Positions 46,930 through 54,965 of a DNA stretch of 64,000 nucleotides are shown piece after piece. Position 1 is the stretch's first letter, and every line of letters begins with the position of its first letter. The position numbers were made by a program, and so were the translations under genes. The DNA is from an uncultured Myxococcales bacterium (GTDB taxonomy: Bacteria; Myxococcota_A; Polyangia; Polyangiales; Polyangiaceae). The notes below the pieces were generated by a model. The model worked only from the letters and a program-made list of their open reading frames with translations. It searched no databases and had not been told where the DNA came from. The stretch is taken from NCBI GenBank assembly GCA_937902985.1, contig CALFNG010000256.1, positions 43,094 to 107,093 on the forward strand, read 5' to 3'.

Positions 46930-47301
46930 TCAGAACGTCACGGGAATCTTGTAGCTCGCCAGGAGAGTCGACGCGATCGTCAGGGCGTGATTCGAGGCGC
47001 CGTCCTCGTAGCGCGCGAAGGAGGTGTCCGAGCGGATCGCGGTCGTGGCGGCCGCTCCCCGTAGCTGCCACGGCAACGAGTAGGGCGCGGGCGCCTCGGG
47101 CGGCGGCGACTCGGGCAAGGGGGCTGTTGGGGTCTCCGACGCCGGCGCGGGTGCCACCCCCGTGGCCGGTGCCGGCTCTCCAGATGGCGAAGCCGGCGGC
47201 GGCGCGCTGGGCTCGTCGCCGCGTGCCGGCCGGGCGACCGAGATGATCGCCGTGGCGGCCGCAAAGAGCCATACACCTCTCCGGCCAAGTGATTCGTACA
47301 T
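46930..47301 (-). pseudogene. N-terminal part of an exported outer-membrane-type protein, truncated
   Basis: 123 residues. A signal peptide (GVWLFAAATAIISVARPARG) is followed by a Pro/Ala/Glu-rich linker and then APYSLPWQLRGAAATTAIRS ... TLLASYKIPVTF, which looks like the first strands of a beta-barrel, ending abruptly at a TGA (46932-46930). The stop lies inside the sequence that encodes the N-terminus of the FNT channel in another frame. The most economical reading is a deletion that removed the rest of the barrel and the FNT start codon. The 35495 protein shares the YSLxxxLR segment. Confidence 0.55.
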
Positions 47302-47395
47302 GGTCTTCCCCCTATCATCGATTCAGCGCGATCCGGGTTCCGTCGCGAGAGCGACTCACTCGAACCCCGCACGTGCACATCGCAAGAGCGTGAGC

Positions 47396-48139
47396 TCAGA
47401 CAGAGATCTTCGCGACCGTTTTTCGGAATTGAGAAGCGTCCTCGGGATTGGCGAGATATTTCTCCAGTTCTGCCACGAGCACCGGCAGCTGGTCCCTCGA
47501 GAAGGGTCGGTCGGGCCACAGCATCGAGACAGCCTCTTTGACGTAGCGCTTCGCCATCGGTCCGACGCTCCTCGCCAGGGCCTTGGTGCACCCCGCGAGC
47601 ACCACGGAGCTTGCCGCGTCCACCCCGTTCATTCCCGAGGCCGACATGCCGGACGACCCGCCGAACTCCGACCAGCTCAGTCCGTTCGTGACGCCGTCGG
47701 GGATGCTCCCGCGTCCGCTCGGCGCGGCCGCGGCCGGCGCGGCGATCGGCGGCCGGACCGCCATGCCCAGCGGCGCCGCTGCCTCCGCCTCGAGGACGGT
47801 CTTGAGCTTTCCGACCGCGACGCGAATTGCGACCCCCGCGAACGAGACGTTCAGCCGGGCGTCGGCGATGACCGACAGCGTGTACTCGGGCCCCTTGCCG
47901 CGCGCGATGTTCCTGATGAGGAGCTTGCCCTCCGAGAACTGCGCGCTGATCGACTCCCAGTCTTCGTGGAGCAGCTTGATCGAATCGATCGCCGTCACGG
48001 TGGCGTGTCCGACCTGCTGCAACAGGGGCAGATCGTAGACAGCGTGAGCTCTGTAGGCGACGACCTGCCCGCGGGCGTCGGTCACGACGGCTCCGTTCAC
48101 GCCCTCGAGATCGCTCAAGGTCTTCAGGATGGCATCCAT
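47396..48139 (-). CDS. Roadblock/LC7 domain protein with C-terminal extension
   Basis: 247 residues. Residues 1-115 form a Roadblock/LC7 domain (MDAILKTLSDLEGVNGAVVTDARGQVV ... YTLSVIADARLNVSFAGVAIRVAVGKLKTVLE). A Pro/Ala/Ser/Gly linker (about 120-170) leads to a helical C-terminal domain (VGPMAKRYVKEAVSMLW, then DQLPVLVAELEKYLANPEDASQFRKTVAKI). LC7 proteins act as GTPase-activating or scaffolding partners of small GTPases; no GTPase is encoded beside it. AGGAC upstream supports the ATG at 48139. It follows the smaller LC7 gene by 14 bp. Confidence 0.85.
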   Translation of the reverse strand: MDAILKTLSDLEGVNGAVVTDARGQVVAYRAHAVYDLPLLQQVGHATVTAIDSIKLLHEDWESISAQFSEGKLLIRNIARGKGPEYTLSVIADARLNVSFAGVAIRVAVGKLKTVLEAEAAAPLGMAVRPPIAAPAAAAPSGRGSIPDGVTNGLSWSEFGGSSGMSASGMNGVDAASSVVLAGCTKALARSVGPMAKRYVKEAVSMLWPDRPFSRDQLPVLVAELEKYLANPEDASQFRKTVAKISV

Positions 48140-48153
48140 TCGGTCGTCCTTAT

Positions 48154-48471
48154 CTATCTGCTGAGAATCTCCGTCAGCTTCTTCTCTACCGTCGAGAACG
48201 GCTTCCCGGCGTCTGCGAAGACACTCATGACGTAACCAGGCCGAACGGCGACGATGGCGCTCCTGGTCGGGCTCGCAATCACCACCCGATCGAGGGACCC
48301 GAGCCCCAGGATGTCGCCGGCCTTGCCGAACGACTCGCGCGCGAAGGCGTTGACGGCGGCCGCGGACTCCCCGTCGATGTTGCCAACGGACTCGAGCAGG
48401 TTCCCCGACTCGTCGCTCAAGATCGCCGCGACGATCCCGGGAATTTTGGAAACGACGTCGAACGGATTCAT
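48154..48471 (-). CDS. Single-domain Roadblock/LC7 protein
   Basis: 105 residues, one LC7 domain: MNPFDVVSKIPGIVAAILSD, then ESGNLLESVGNIDGESAAAV, GKAGDILGLGSLDRVVIASP and SVFADAGKPFSTVEKKLTEIL. It is close in pattern to the N-terminal domain of the divergent DUF4388 protein at 48724. Such proteins dimerise and bind GTPases. First gene of the minus-strand side of the signalling cassette, in a two-gene unit with the 247-residue LC7 protein. Confidence 0.85.
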   Translation of the reverse strand: MNPFDVVSKIPGIVAAILSDESGNLLESVGNIDGESAAAVNAFARESFGKAGDILGLGSLDRVVIASPTRSAIVAVRPGYVMSVFADAGKPFSTVEKKLTEILSR

Positions 48472-48527
48472 TCCACCCCCCGATTTCCCACCCGGCGCGA
48501 CGCGCGTCTCCGCCTCTCACCCCCGCC

Positions 48528-48554
48528 GTGCGCCGGACCATACGGTCGGCGCAC
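48528..48554. promoter_or_regulatory. Stem-loop in the divergent region of the LC7 cassette
   Basis: GTGCGCCGGACC-ATA-CGGTCGGCGCAC pairs over about 11 bp with one bulged base. It lies between the divergent LC7 genes (48471 and 48724) and may be a dyad operator or leader hairpin. An AT-rich stretch GATTAAAATTATC at about 48636-48648 could be part of a promoter. Confidence 0.5.
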
Positions 48555-48723
48555 ATGCATTTTCAAGGGGATGGTTCGGCATTTTTCGTTGCAGACGAGT
48601 TCGATTGAAATTCCGCGGCCCACTCTCGGCCAGACGATTAAAATTATCTTGAGCTAGAGTGTTGGGGCGATCGGCCGTATTGGTGGCGCGGGGAGGGGGT
48701 CAGGCGATGACGAGTTTTGGTCG

Positions 48724-49929
48724 ATGAAGGCCTCTGCGATCCTGTTGGGCCTCGCCGGCGTTCGAGCGTGCGTCGTCGGTGACGACGAGGGTCACGTCAT
48801 CGAGCGCTCCGGAGTGGAAGTCGAAGGCGCCGGCCCGATCATCGCCGCGGTCGCGAAGCTGACGACCTCGCTCGGAGCGGTCGGAGCCCTGCTCGGACTC
48901 GGCGGCGTCGAAGTGGCGACGACCCGCGGGGCGAAAGCAGCCTGGGTGGTCGCGTCCGACGCGGGCGCCTCGATCGCCGTGCGCGTCGAGGGCGGGAGCC
49001 CGACGACGGCAGTCGAGGCCGTGTTGAAGAACACGGACTGGTTCGCCCTGATCGAATGGGACGTTCGCGACGCGGATCTGGAGTGGGTACCGGCCGCGCC
49101 GGGCCGGAGCGAAGGCGACGACCGCCAGACGCGGCCCGTGCCCGGTCTCGACAGCCCGCGCGAGCGAGGCGCCACGGCCTCGCGGCCCGCGGCGCTCGAG
49201 GGCGCGTCGGCTGGCGCCCCTGCGTCGCCGCAGAGAGAGCGCGGAGCCGACAGCGCGGTGAAGTGGCGAGCGGCGTCGAACCTCTCGACTGCCCTGCGCG
49301 CGGCTCGCGCGAGCGTCGACGGCGCGAAGGCGGTGGAGCGCGAGGCCCGGGGGCGAACGCCGGCGCTGCCGGTCGAGTTTGAGGCCGAGGTGACCAAGAG
49401 CGCAGCGCGACTCCTGCCGTGTGCCCCGGCTTTCGTGGGCAGGCTCGAGACGCTGTGTCTCCCGGACCTCCTCGAGTTCCTGCGCAACGGGCAACGTACG
49501 GGGGTCATGCTCTTCAGCTCTTCCGCCGGGACCGGCAAGATTCACGTGCGGGCCGGGCGACTGACGGGTGCTTCGGCGCCCACGACCACGTCGCTGCCTG
49601 GTTTGCTGGTGGCGGGCGGGGCGGTGACCGCGGAAGCGCTGCACGCGCTCAGGCACGTAGGGCCCGAGGCGTGGTCGAAGCCGGAGATCGGAGCGACGCT
49701 GGTCGCGGCCGGCGCCGTCACCATTGCTCAGGTCCGGAAGGCCCTGGGCGAACAGATACGCTCGGCGGTATCGGAGCTCCTCAGCTGGAACGACGGTGAC
49801 TTCTCGTTCGAATCCGAAGCCCCCGTCGGCGCGCTGTCGGCCCTCGACGAAGAGCTCGAGTTCGATTCTCACGAGATCATGCTCGAGCTGCTGAAGAGCC
49901 AAGACGAAGCCGCGCGGGTCTCCAAGTAG
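48724..49929 (+). CDS. LC7-like domain plus DUF4388 protein
   Basis: 401 residues. Residues 1-108 (MKASAILLGLAGVRACVVGD ... SLGAVGALLGLGGVEVATTR ... GGSPTTAVEAVL) follow the same pattern as the adjacent 105-residue LC7 protein, so an LC7-like domain is inferred. A disordered linker (about 120-205) precedes a DUF4388/PatA-N-like region (about 235-395): LCLPDLLEFLRNGQRTGVMLFSS, GKIHVRAGRLTGA and later DELEFDSHEIMLELLKSQDE. DUF4388 proteins are common in myxobacterial signalling. The gene is followed after 9 bp by the Ser/Thr kinase. Confidence 0.8.
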   Translation: MKASAILLGLAGVRACVVGDDEGHVIERSGVEVEGAGPIIAAVAKLTTSLGAVGALLGLGGVEVATTRGAKAAWVVASDAGASIAVRVEGGSPTTAVEAVLKNTDWFALIEWDVRDADLEWVPAAPGRSEGDDRQTRPVPGLDSPRERGATASRPAALEGASAGAPASPQRERGADSAVKWRAASNLSTALRAARASVDGAKAVEREARGRTPALPVEFEAEVTKSAARLLPCAPAFVGRLETLCLPDLLEFLRNGQRTGVMLFSSSAGTGKIHVRAGRLTGASAPTTTSLPGLLVAGGAVTAEALHALRHVGPEAWSKPEIGATLVAAGAVTIAQVRKALGEQIRSAVSELLSWNDGDFSFESEAPVGALSALDEELEFDSHEIMLELLKSQDEAARVSK

Positions 49930-49938
49930 AGAAGTCGC

Positions 49939-50865
49939 ATGAACGGAAAAGGACCCAGCTCCGCCGTTCCTGACGGCTATCCGCTGCGAGAACGGCCGAG
50001 CGACGTGGTCGGCCTCGGGCGGCCCAGCGCCTCTGCTCGAGGATCGGAGCTACTCGGAAAGAAGCTCGGGGTCTTCAGGCTCGAAAGCGTGCTCGGTCAG
50101 GGTCGCATGGGGATCGTCTTCCTCGCTCATGACGAGGCTCTCCTGCGCCCGACGGCCGTGAAGCTCCTCTCCTGGAATATCCCGCAGGCGGCCCGTCAGA
50201 ACCCCGAGACGTGGTTCCTCGCGGAAGCGCGCTCCATGGCGCTCATCAACCACCCCAACGTGGTCCAGATCTACGTCGTCGCGAAGCATCGAGGGCGCTG
50301 TTACATCGCGATGGAATACGTCCCCGGGCCATCGGCCCACACCTGGGTCGCTCAGAAGGGACCGCTGTCGCCCGAGCGGGCCACGACGGTCCTCGCCCAG
50401 GCCGCGAGCGCGTTGCAGGCGGCTCACGACGCTGGCGTCGTCCACGGGGATCTCAAGCCGGAGAACCTGATCGTCGGGCCGAACGGAACCAAGCTGAGCG
50501 ACTTCGGAATGGCGCGGCGCCTCTCGGACGAGAAGGCCGCATTCCCCATGCGCACCGGCACGCCGTTCTACACCGCCCCCGAGATCTGGCGAGGCGATGC
50601 GACGAGCCACGCGAGCGACATCTACGCCCTCGGCGTCAGCTACTTTTACCTGCTCACGGGGCACGCACCGCTGCGCGGCAACGACATCTCGAGTCTCCGC
50701 GCGGCGCACCTCGAGGGCGCGGTGCCCGACGCGGAGGCCTTCGTCACCGACCTGCCACCCGGGTGCGGTCACATCATTCGTCGCTGCATGGCGAAGGCGG
50801 CGCGCGACCGGTATCCGTCCGCCGAGCTGCTCGGCGCCGACGCGATGTCGGTGCTCCGAAAATGA
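49939..50865 (+). CDS. Ser/Thr protein kinase (non-RD type)
   Basis: 308 residues, no transmembrane segment. Kinase motifs: GQGRMG glycine loop (53-58), ATP lysine Lys75 (AVKLL), Glu97, catalytic loop VVHGDLKPEN with Asp171, DFG (188-190) and TAPEIW. The Arg of the usual HRD is Gly170, so activation-loop phosphorylation may not be needed. A short unstructured N-terminus precedes the domain. Sitting between the LC7/DUF4388 protein (9 bp) and the heme-motif HAMP sensor (66 bp), it is probably the output of that sensor. Confidence 0.92.
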   Translation: MNGKGPSSAVPDGYPLRERPSDVVGLGRPSASARGSELLGKKLGVFRLESVLGQGRMGIVFLAHDEALLRPTAVKLLSWNIPQAARQNPETWFLAEARSMALINHPNVVQIYVVAKHRGRCYIAMEYVPGPSAHTWVAQKGPLSPERATTVLAQAASALQAAHDAGVVHGDLKPENLIVGPNGTKLSDFGMARRLSDEKAAFPMRTGTPFYTAPEIWRGDATSHASDIYALGVSYFYLLTGHAPLRGNDISSLRAAHLEGAVPDAEAFVTDLPPGCGHIIRRCMAKAARDRYPSAELLGADAMSVLRK

Positions 50866-50930
50866 CGCGCGCGCGAGACACGCGCTCGATTCCAATTTGA
50901 CGCGGCCGATTTCACCAGGGGGGTCATTCG

Positions 50931-51815
50931 ATGGTGTTTTTCAGGAACTGGAAGCTCCGAACGAAAGTCATCGTTCCGTCGCTAATCATCATGCTGGCGC
51001 TGTCGGCGGCGCTCGGTGATCTCATTTACAAACAGGAGAAACAATCTGCGATCGCGCAGGCACGCCAGACGGCACTGGCCATTTCGGTACAGATCGCCGC
51101 CGACCGGGCGACTTACACGGAGAGGGTCGTCAGCAAACTACTGGGCGAGAAGTCGGATGTGTCGTTCGCGGACATGAAGAGCCTCGGGAACGCGAAGACG
51201 CTGCCGCTGCCGGCGTCGTTCGTCCATCTCACGTCGAACATCGTCAACGCACGCGGGTTCCACACCGTGGACCTCCTCAGCGTGTGGAACATCAACCCCG
51301 ACAAGAAGCCTCCCACCGAGGAGATCCGGAAGGCGCTGGACGACGTGGCCCGGACGCCCGACGTCGCCGACGAGCTCGTCTACGATCAGGGCAAGGACGC
51401 TCGTTTCATTTCGGTTACGGCCGATATCGCGTCTGCTCAGGGTTGTGTCGATTGCCACAACCGCCACCCCGACAGCAAGCGTCATGACTTTCGCCTTGGC
51501 GACGTGATGGGCGGAATGGTCGTGTCCATTCCCCTCGCGAAGCCCCTGGCCGACGCCAGCAGCAACGCCCTCATGTTGACGGGGGGACTGGTGGGCGTGT
51601 TCGGGATCGTGCTCGCGGTGATCAGCGCCATCCAATGGGCGTTCATCTCGAAGCCGCTCCTGCGGCTCGAGAAGGCCGCCGACGAGATCAGCCTGGGCGA
51701 TCTGGAGACGCCGGTCGTGTCGGAGTCGTCGGACGAGGTCGGGAACCTCGCGAAGGCCTTCGAACGGATGCGCATCAGCCTGGGTCGCGCCATGGAGAGC
51801 CTGGAGAAAGAGTGA
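50931..51815 (+). CDS. Membrane sensor with c-heme motif and HAMP domain
   Basis: 294 residues. TM1 about 13-32, a periplasmic sensor domain (33-213) of the Tll0287/DUF3365 type, a c-type heme motif CVDCH at 172-176 (AQGCVDCHNRHPDSKRHDF), TM2 about 214-238, and a HAMP domain (239-291) ending SLGRAMESLEKE. There is no kinase, cyclase or chemoreceptor output domain, so it must signal through a partner, most likely the upstream Ser/Thr kinase or LC7 proteins. The covalent heme suggests sensing of redox state, oxygen, nitric oxide or nitrite. The second NirB-NirD gene starts 96 bp downstream. Confidence 0.88.
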   Translation: MVFFRNWKLRTKVIVPSLIIMLALSAALGDLIYKQEKQSAIAQARQTALAISVQIAADRATYTERVVSKLLGEKSDVSFADMKSLGNAKTLPLPASFVHLTSNIVNARGFHTVDLLSVWNINPDKKPPTEEIRKALDDVARTPDVADELVYDQGKDARFISVTADIASAQGCVDCHNRHPDSKRHDFRLGDVMGGMVVSIPLAKPLADASSNALMLTGGLVGVFGIVLAVISAIQWAFISKPLLRLEKAADEISLGDLETPVVSESSDEVGNLAKAFERMRISLGRAMESLEKE

Positions 51816-51911
51816 GACGACGCTCGGGCGCCGCCAGCTTTCCGGGTGCCGAGCACTCATCGAAGATTCGCGCGCCCGACGGCGCCCACCCTTTCCGGGG
51901 CCCTCCGCAAC

Positions 51912-54900
51912 ATGACCACGAACCTACGCAATCACCCAGCCCGCCCGATCACGACGCTCGTCGTGGGCAACGGAATGGTCAGTCACCGTTTTTGCCAGAA
52001 GATGCTCGAGTACGACCTCAGCAAGCTGCACCGTCTCGTCGTCGTCGGCGAAGAGCCGGTGCCGGCCTACGATCGCGTCAACCTCACGGCGCAGTTTTCG
52101 GAGCCGTCGGGCGACGGACTGTGGCTCGACGACCCCGAGTGGTACGCGCAGAACGGCATCGAGCTGCACCTCGGGACGCGGATCGAGCGCCTCGACGTGC
52201 GTCAGCGGGTCGCCGTGACCAGCAAGGGGGAGCCCCTGCTCTACGACGTCTTGATCCTCGCCACGGGCTCGGCGTCGTTCGTGCCGCCGATACCCGGCAT
52301 CGAGATGCGCGGCGTGTTCGTCTATCGAACGATCGACGACCTCGACAGGATTCGCGCATATGTCCCCGGCCGGCGGCTCGCGGCCGTGGCTGGCGGGGGC
52401 CTTCTGGGACTCGAAGCGGCGCGCGCGCTGGTGGGCGCGGGGTTGGAGACGCACGTGGTCGAGGTGGAAACACGCCTCATGCCGCGCCAGCTGGACAGCA
52501 CCGGTTCGGCGCTCCTCGAGAGGACCATCCGGAAGCTCGGATTGCACGTGCACCTCGCCGACAGGATCGACCGTGTTCTCGGCGATGGCGCCGTGACCGG
52601 GCTGGAGCTGTCGTACGGGCGCACGCTCAAGGTCGAACTTCTCGTCGTGTGCGCCGGCATCCGTGCTCGCGACGAGCTGGGTCGCGATGCGGGGCTGCGA
52701 GTCGGCAACCAGGGCGGCGTCGTCGTCGACGATCGCCTGTGCTCGAGCGCCTCCGGGGTCTTCGCCATCGGAGAGGTCGCGTTGCACCGGGGAGGGTCGT
52801 ACGGGCTCGTCGGGCCGGGCTACGAGATGGCGGACGTCGTCGCGCGGAATTTGACGGGTGGCGACGCCGCCTTCGAGGGCTTCGAGTCGTCGACGCGCCT
52901 GAAGCTCATGGGCACGAACGTGGCCAGCATCGGCGATCCGTTCCAGGATCCGGCGCACTCACGCACGATCTGTTTCGAGGATCAGGTGCGCGGTATCTAC
53001 AAGAAGCTGGTCGTGACCGATGATGGGCGCCGACTGCTCGGTGCCATTCTCGTCGGAGATACGTCTTCATACGGTGAGCTCCTGCATCTGACGCGGTCGA
53101 GGACCGAACTCTCCGACGACCTCGCGCAGCTCGGCATCGGCTCCGCCGCGCCGGGCGCGGGGCAGACGGCCGATGACGTGGTCGTCTGCTCGTGCAACGG
53201 CGTCTCCGCCGGGACCATCCGCCGCCGCGTTCGCGACGATGGGTTGACCTCGCTCGCCCAGATCAAGGCTTGCACGAGCGCCGGCACCGGCTGCGGCGGG
53301 TGCCTCCCCATGGTCGCGGACGTCCTCGAGCTGGAGCTGAAGGCGGGCGGGCGCGGCGTGAAGCCGGCGCTGTGCGAGCACTTCGCTCTCACGCGAGAGG
53401 ACCTCTTCGAAATCGTCGCAGCCACCCGGATCCGTACCTTCCCGGAGCTCCTCGGTCGGCACGGCAAGGGTCAGGGCTGCGAGGTCTGCAAGCCGACGGT
53501 CGCCAACATCTTCGCCAGCATCCACAACGAGCCCGTCCTCGACGAGCCGCACCGTTCGCTGCAAGACACGAACGATCGCTTCCTCGCCAACATCCAGAAG
53601 AACGGCACGTACTCCGTGGTACCCCGCGTTCCCGGTGGGGAGATCACGGGCCCGCAATTGATCGTCCTGGGACAGGTGGCTGTGAAATATGGCCTCTACG
53701 CCAAGCTGACCGGCGGCCAGCGGGTCGATCTCCTCGGGGCCCGCCTCGAGCAGCTCCCGCAGATCTGGGAAGACCTGGTCGCCGCCGGCTTCGAGAGCGG
53801 GCAGGCGTATGGCAAGTCGATGCGTACGGTCAAAAGCTGCGTCGGGTCGACCTGGTGCCGCTTCGGAGTCCAGGACTCGACGGCGTTCGCCATTCGTCTC
53901 GAACACCGCTACAAGGGCATCCGGTCGCCGCACAAGATGAAGAGCGCGGTGAGCGGTTGCATTCGCGAGTGTGCAGAGGCGCAGAACAAGGACTTCGGAC
54001 TCATCGCGACCGAGCGAGGCTGGAACCTCTTCGTCTGTGGCAATGGCGGCGTCTCGCCGCGCCCGGCCGATCTGCTCGTTTCCGACATCGACGGCGATAC
54101 CGCGGTTCGGTACATCGACCGGTTCGTCATGTTCTATATCCGCACCGCCGGGCGCCTGACGCGAACGTCGGTGTGGCTCGACAAGATGGACGGCGGCATC
54201 GAGCGCCTGCGACAGGTCATCGTGAACGACTCGCTCGGCATCGCGGAGAGCCTCGAGCGCGAGATGGAGGCTCTCGTCGGTACGTATTTTTGCGAATGGT
54301 CGAACGTGCTCGGCGATCCCGCGAAGCGGGCCGCGTTCAGCCGCTTCGCCGCCGAGGTGAGCAGCGACGACGTCGCGGGCCCGGCGAGCGCGCTCTCGAC
54401 GGGCGAGTCGCGGGCCAATGCTCCGCCGTATCTCGAGAGCGAGACCCTGGAACGCGCGGCGAACCGGTCGTGGGTTCGACTGGCCACGGTGGGCGAGGTC
54501 CCGCTCGACGGCGGGATCGCGGCGCGGTACGGAGAGTCGGAGATCGCGCTGTTTCACTTTGCCTCGCGGGGCGAATGGTACGCGACGCAGAACCTCTGCC
54601 CCCACGCCGAGCAGATGGTGCTCGCGCGCGGCATCCTCGGCGATCACGGCGGAACGCCGAAGGTCGCTTGCCCCCTTCACAAGAACACGTTCGATCTCCG
54701 GACCGGCCGGGGCCTCTCGAACGCGGCGCTCGAGATCGAGACGTTCCCCGTTCGCGTCGAGGGGGATGGCGTCTGGGCGCACGTCCCGCCGCCGGCCCAG
54801 CTGGCCCGCGCGTCTTGCAAGACCCCGTGCCCACCCGGTCATGCCTCGCCGGAGCAGCAGACCGAGCTGGCGAAGCGCCGCCTCCCGGTCCTGGCGGATG

Positions 54901-54965
54901 AAGGCGCCGACGGGGGCCTTTCGGCCTCGCCAGCCGCTCGGGCGAGGGGTCAGAGAGCAAGCTGA
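51912..54965 (+). CDS. nirB: NirB-NirD fusion: nitrite reductase with Rieske domain (copy 2)
   Basis: 1017 residues, same architecture as the 38394-41339 protein: FAD/NAD(P)H part (LVVGNGMVSHRFCQKM; VAGGGLLGLEAARAL), BFD modules (CSCNGVSAGT ... GTGCGGC; GCEVCKP), siroheme domain (SCVGSTWC; SGCIREC) and a C-terminal Rieske domain (CPHAEQMVLARGILGD; CPLHKNTFDL). About 60 extra residues trail the Rieske part, ending with a low-complexity ALA/ARG tail. The ATG at 51912 (MTTNLRNHPARP) is used. It is not identical to copy 1 and stands downstream of the heme-sensor cassette instead of in the nitrate operon, implying different control. Confidence 0.92.
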   Translation: MTTNLRNHPARPITTLVVGNGMVSHRFCQKMLEYDLSKLHRLVVVGEEPVPAYDRVNLTAQFSEPSGDGLWLDDPEWYAQNGIELHLGTRIERLDVRQRVAVTSKGEPLLYDVLILATGSASFVPPIPGIEMRGVFVYRTIDDLDRIRAYVPGRRLAAVAGGGLLGLEAARALVGAGLETHVVEVETRLMPRQLDSTGSALLERTIRKLGLHVHLADRIDRVLGDGAVTGLELSYGRTLKVELLVVCAGIRARDELGRDAGLRVGNQGGVVVDDRLCSSASGVFAIGEVALHRGGSYGLVGPGYEMADVVARNLTGGDAAFEGFESSTRLKLMGTNVASIGDPFQDPAHSRTICFEDQVRGIYKKLVVTDDGRRLLGAILVGDTSSYGELLHLTRSRTELSDDLAQLGIGSAAPGAGQTADDVVVCSCNGVSAGTIRRRVRDDGLTSLAQIKACTSAGTGCGGCLPMVADVLELELKAGGRGVKPALCEHFALTREDLFEIVAATRIRTFPELLGRHGKGQGCEVCKPTVANIFASIHNEPVLDEPHRSLQDTNDRFLANIQKNGTYSVVPRVPGGEITGPQLIVLGQVAVKYGLYAKLTGGQRVDLLGARLEQLPQIWEDLVAAGFESGQAYGKSMRTVKSCVGSTWCRFGVQDSTAFAIRLEHRYKGIRSPHKMKSAVSGCIRECAEAQNKDFGLIATERGWNLFVCGNGGVSPRPADLLVSDIDGDTAVRYIDRFVMFYIRTAGRLTRTSVWLDKMDGGIERLRQVIVNDSLGIAESLEREMEALVGTYFCEWSNVLGDPAKRAAFSRFAAEVSSDDVAGPASALSTGESRANAPPYLESETLERAANRSWVRLATVGEVPLDGGIAARYGESEIALFHFASRGEWYATQNLCPHAEQMVLARGILGDHGGTPKVACPLHKNTFDLRTGRGLSNAALEIETFPVRVEGDGVWAHVPPPAQLARASCKTPCPPGHASPEQQTELAKRRLPVLADEGADGGLSASPAARARGQRAS

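Noticed and set aside
48578..48592. Sigma-54-like GGCATTTTTCGTTGC before the DUF4388 gene
   Set aside because: The spacing between GG and GC is 11 bases rather than 10.
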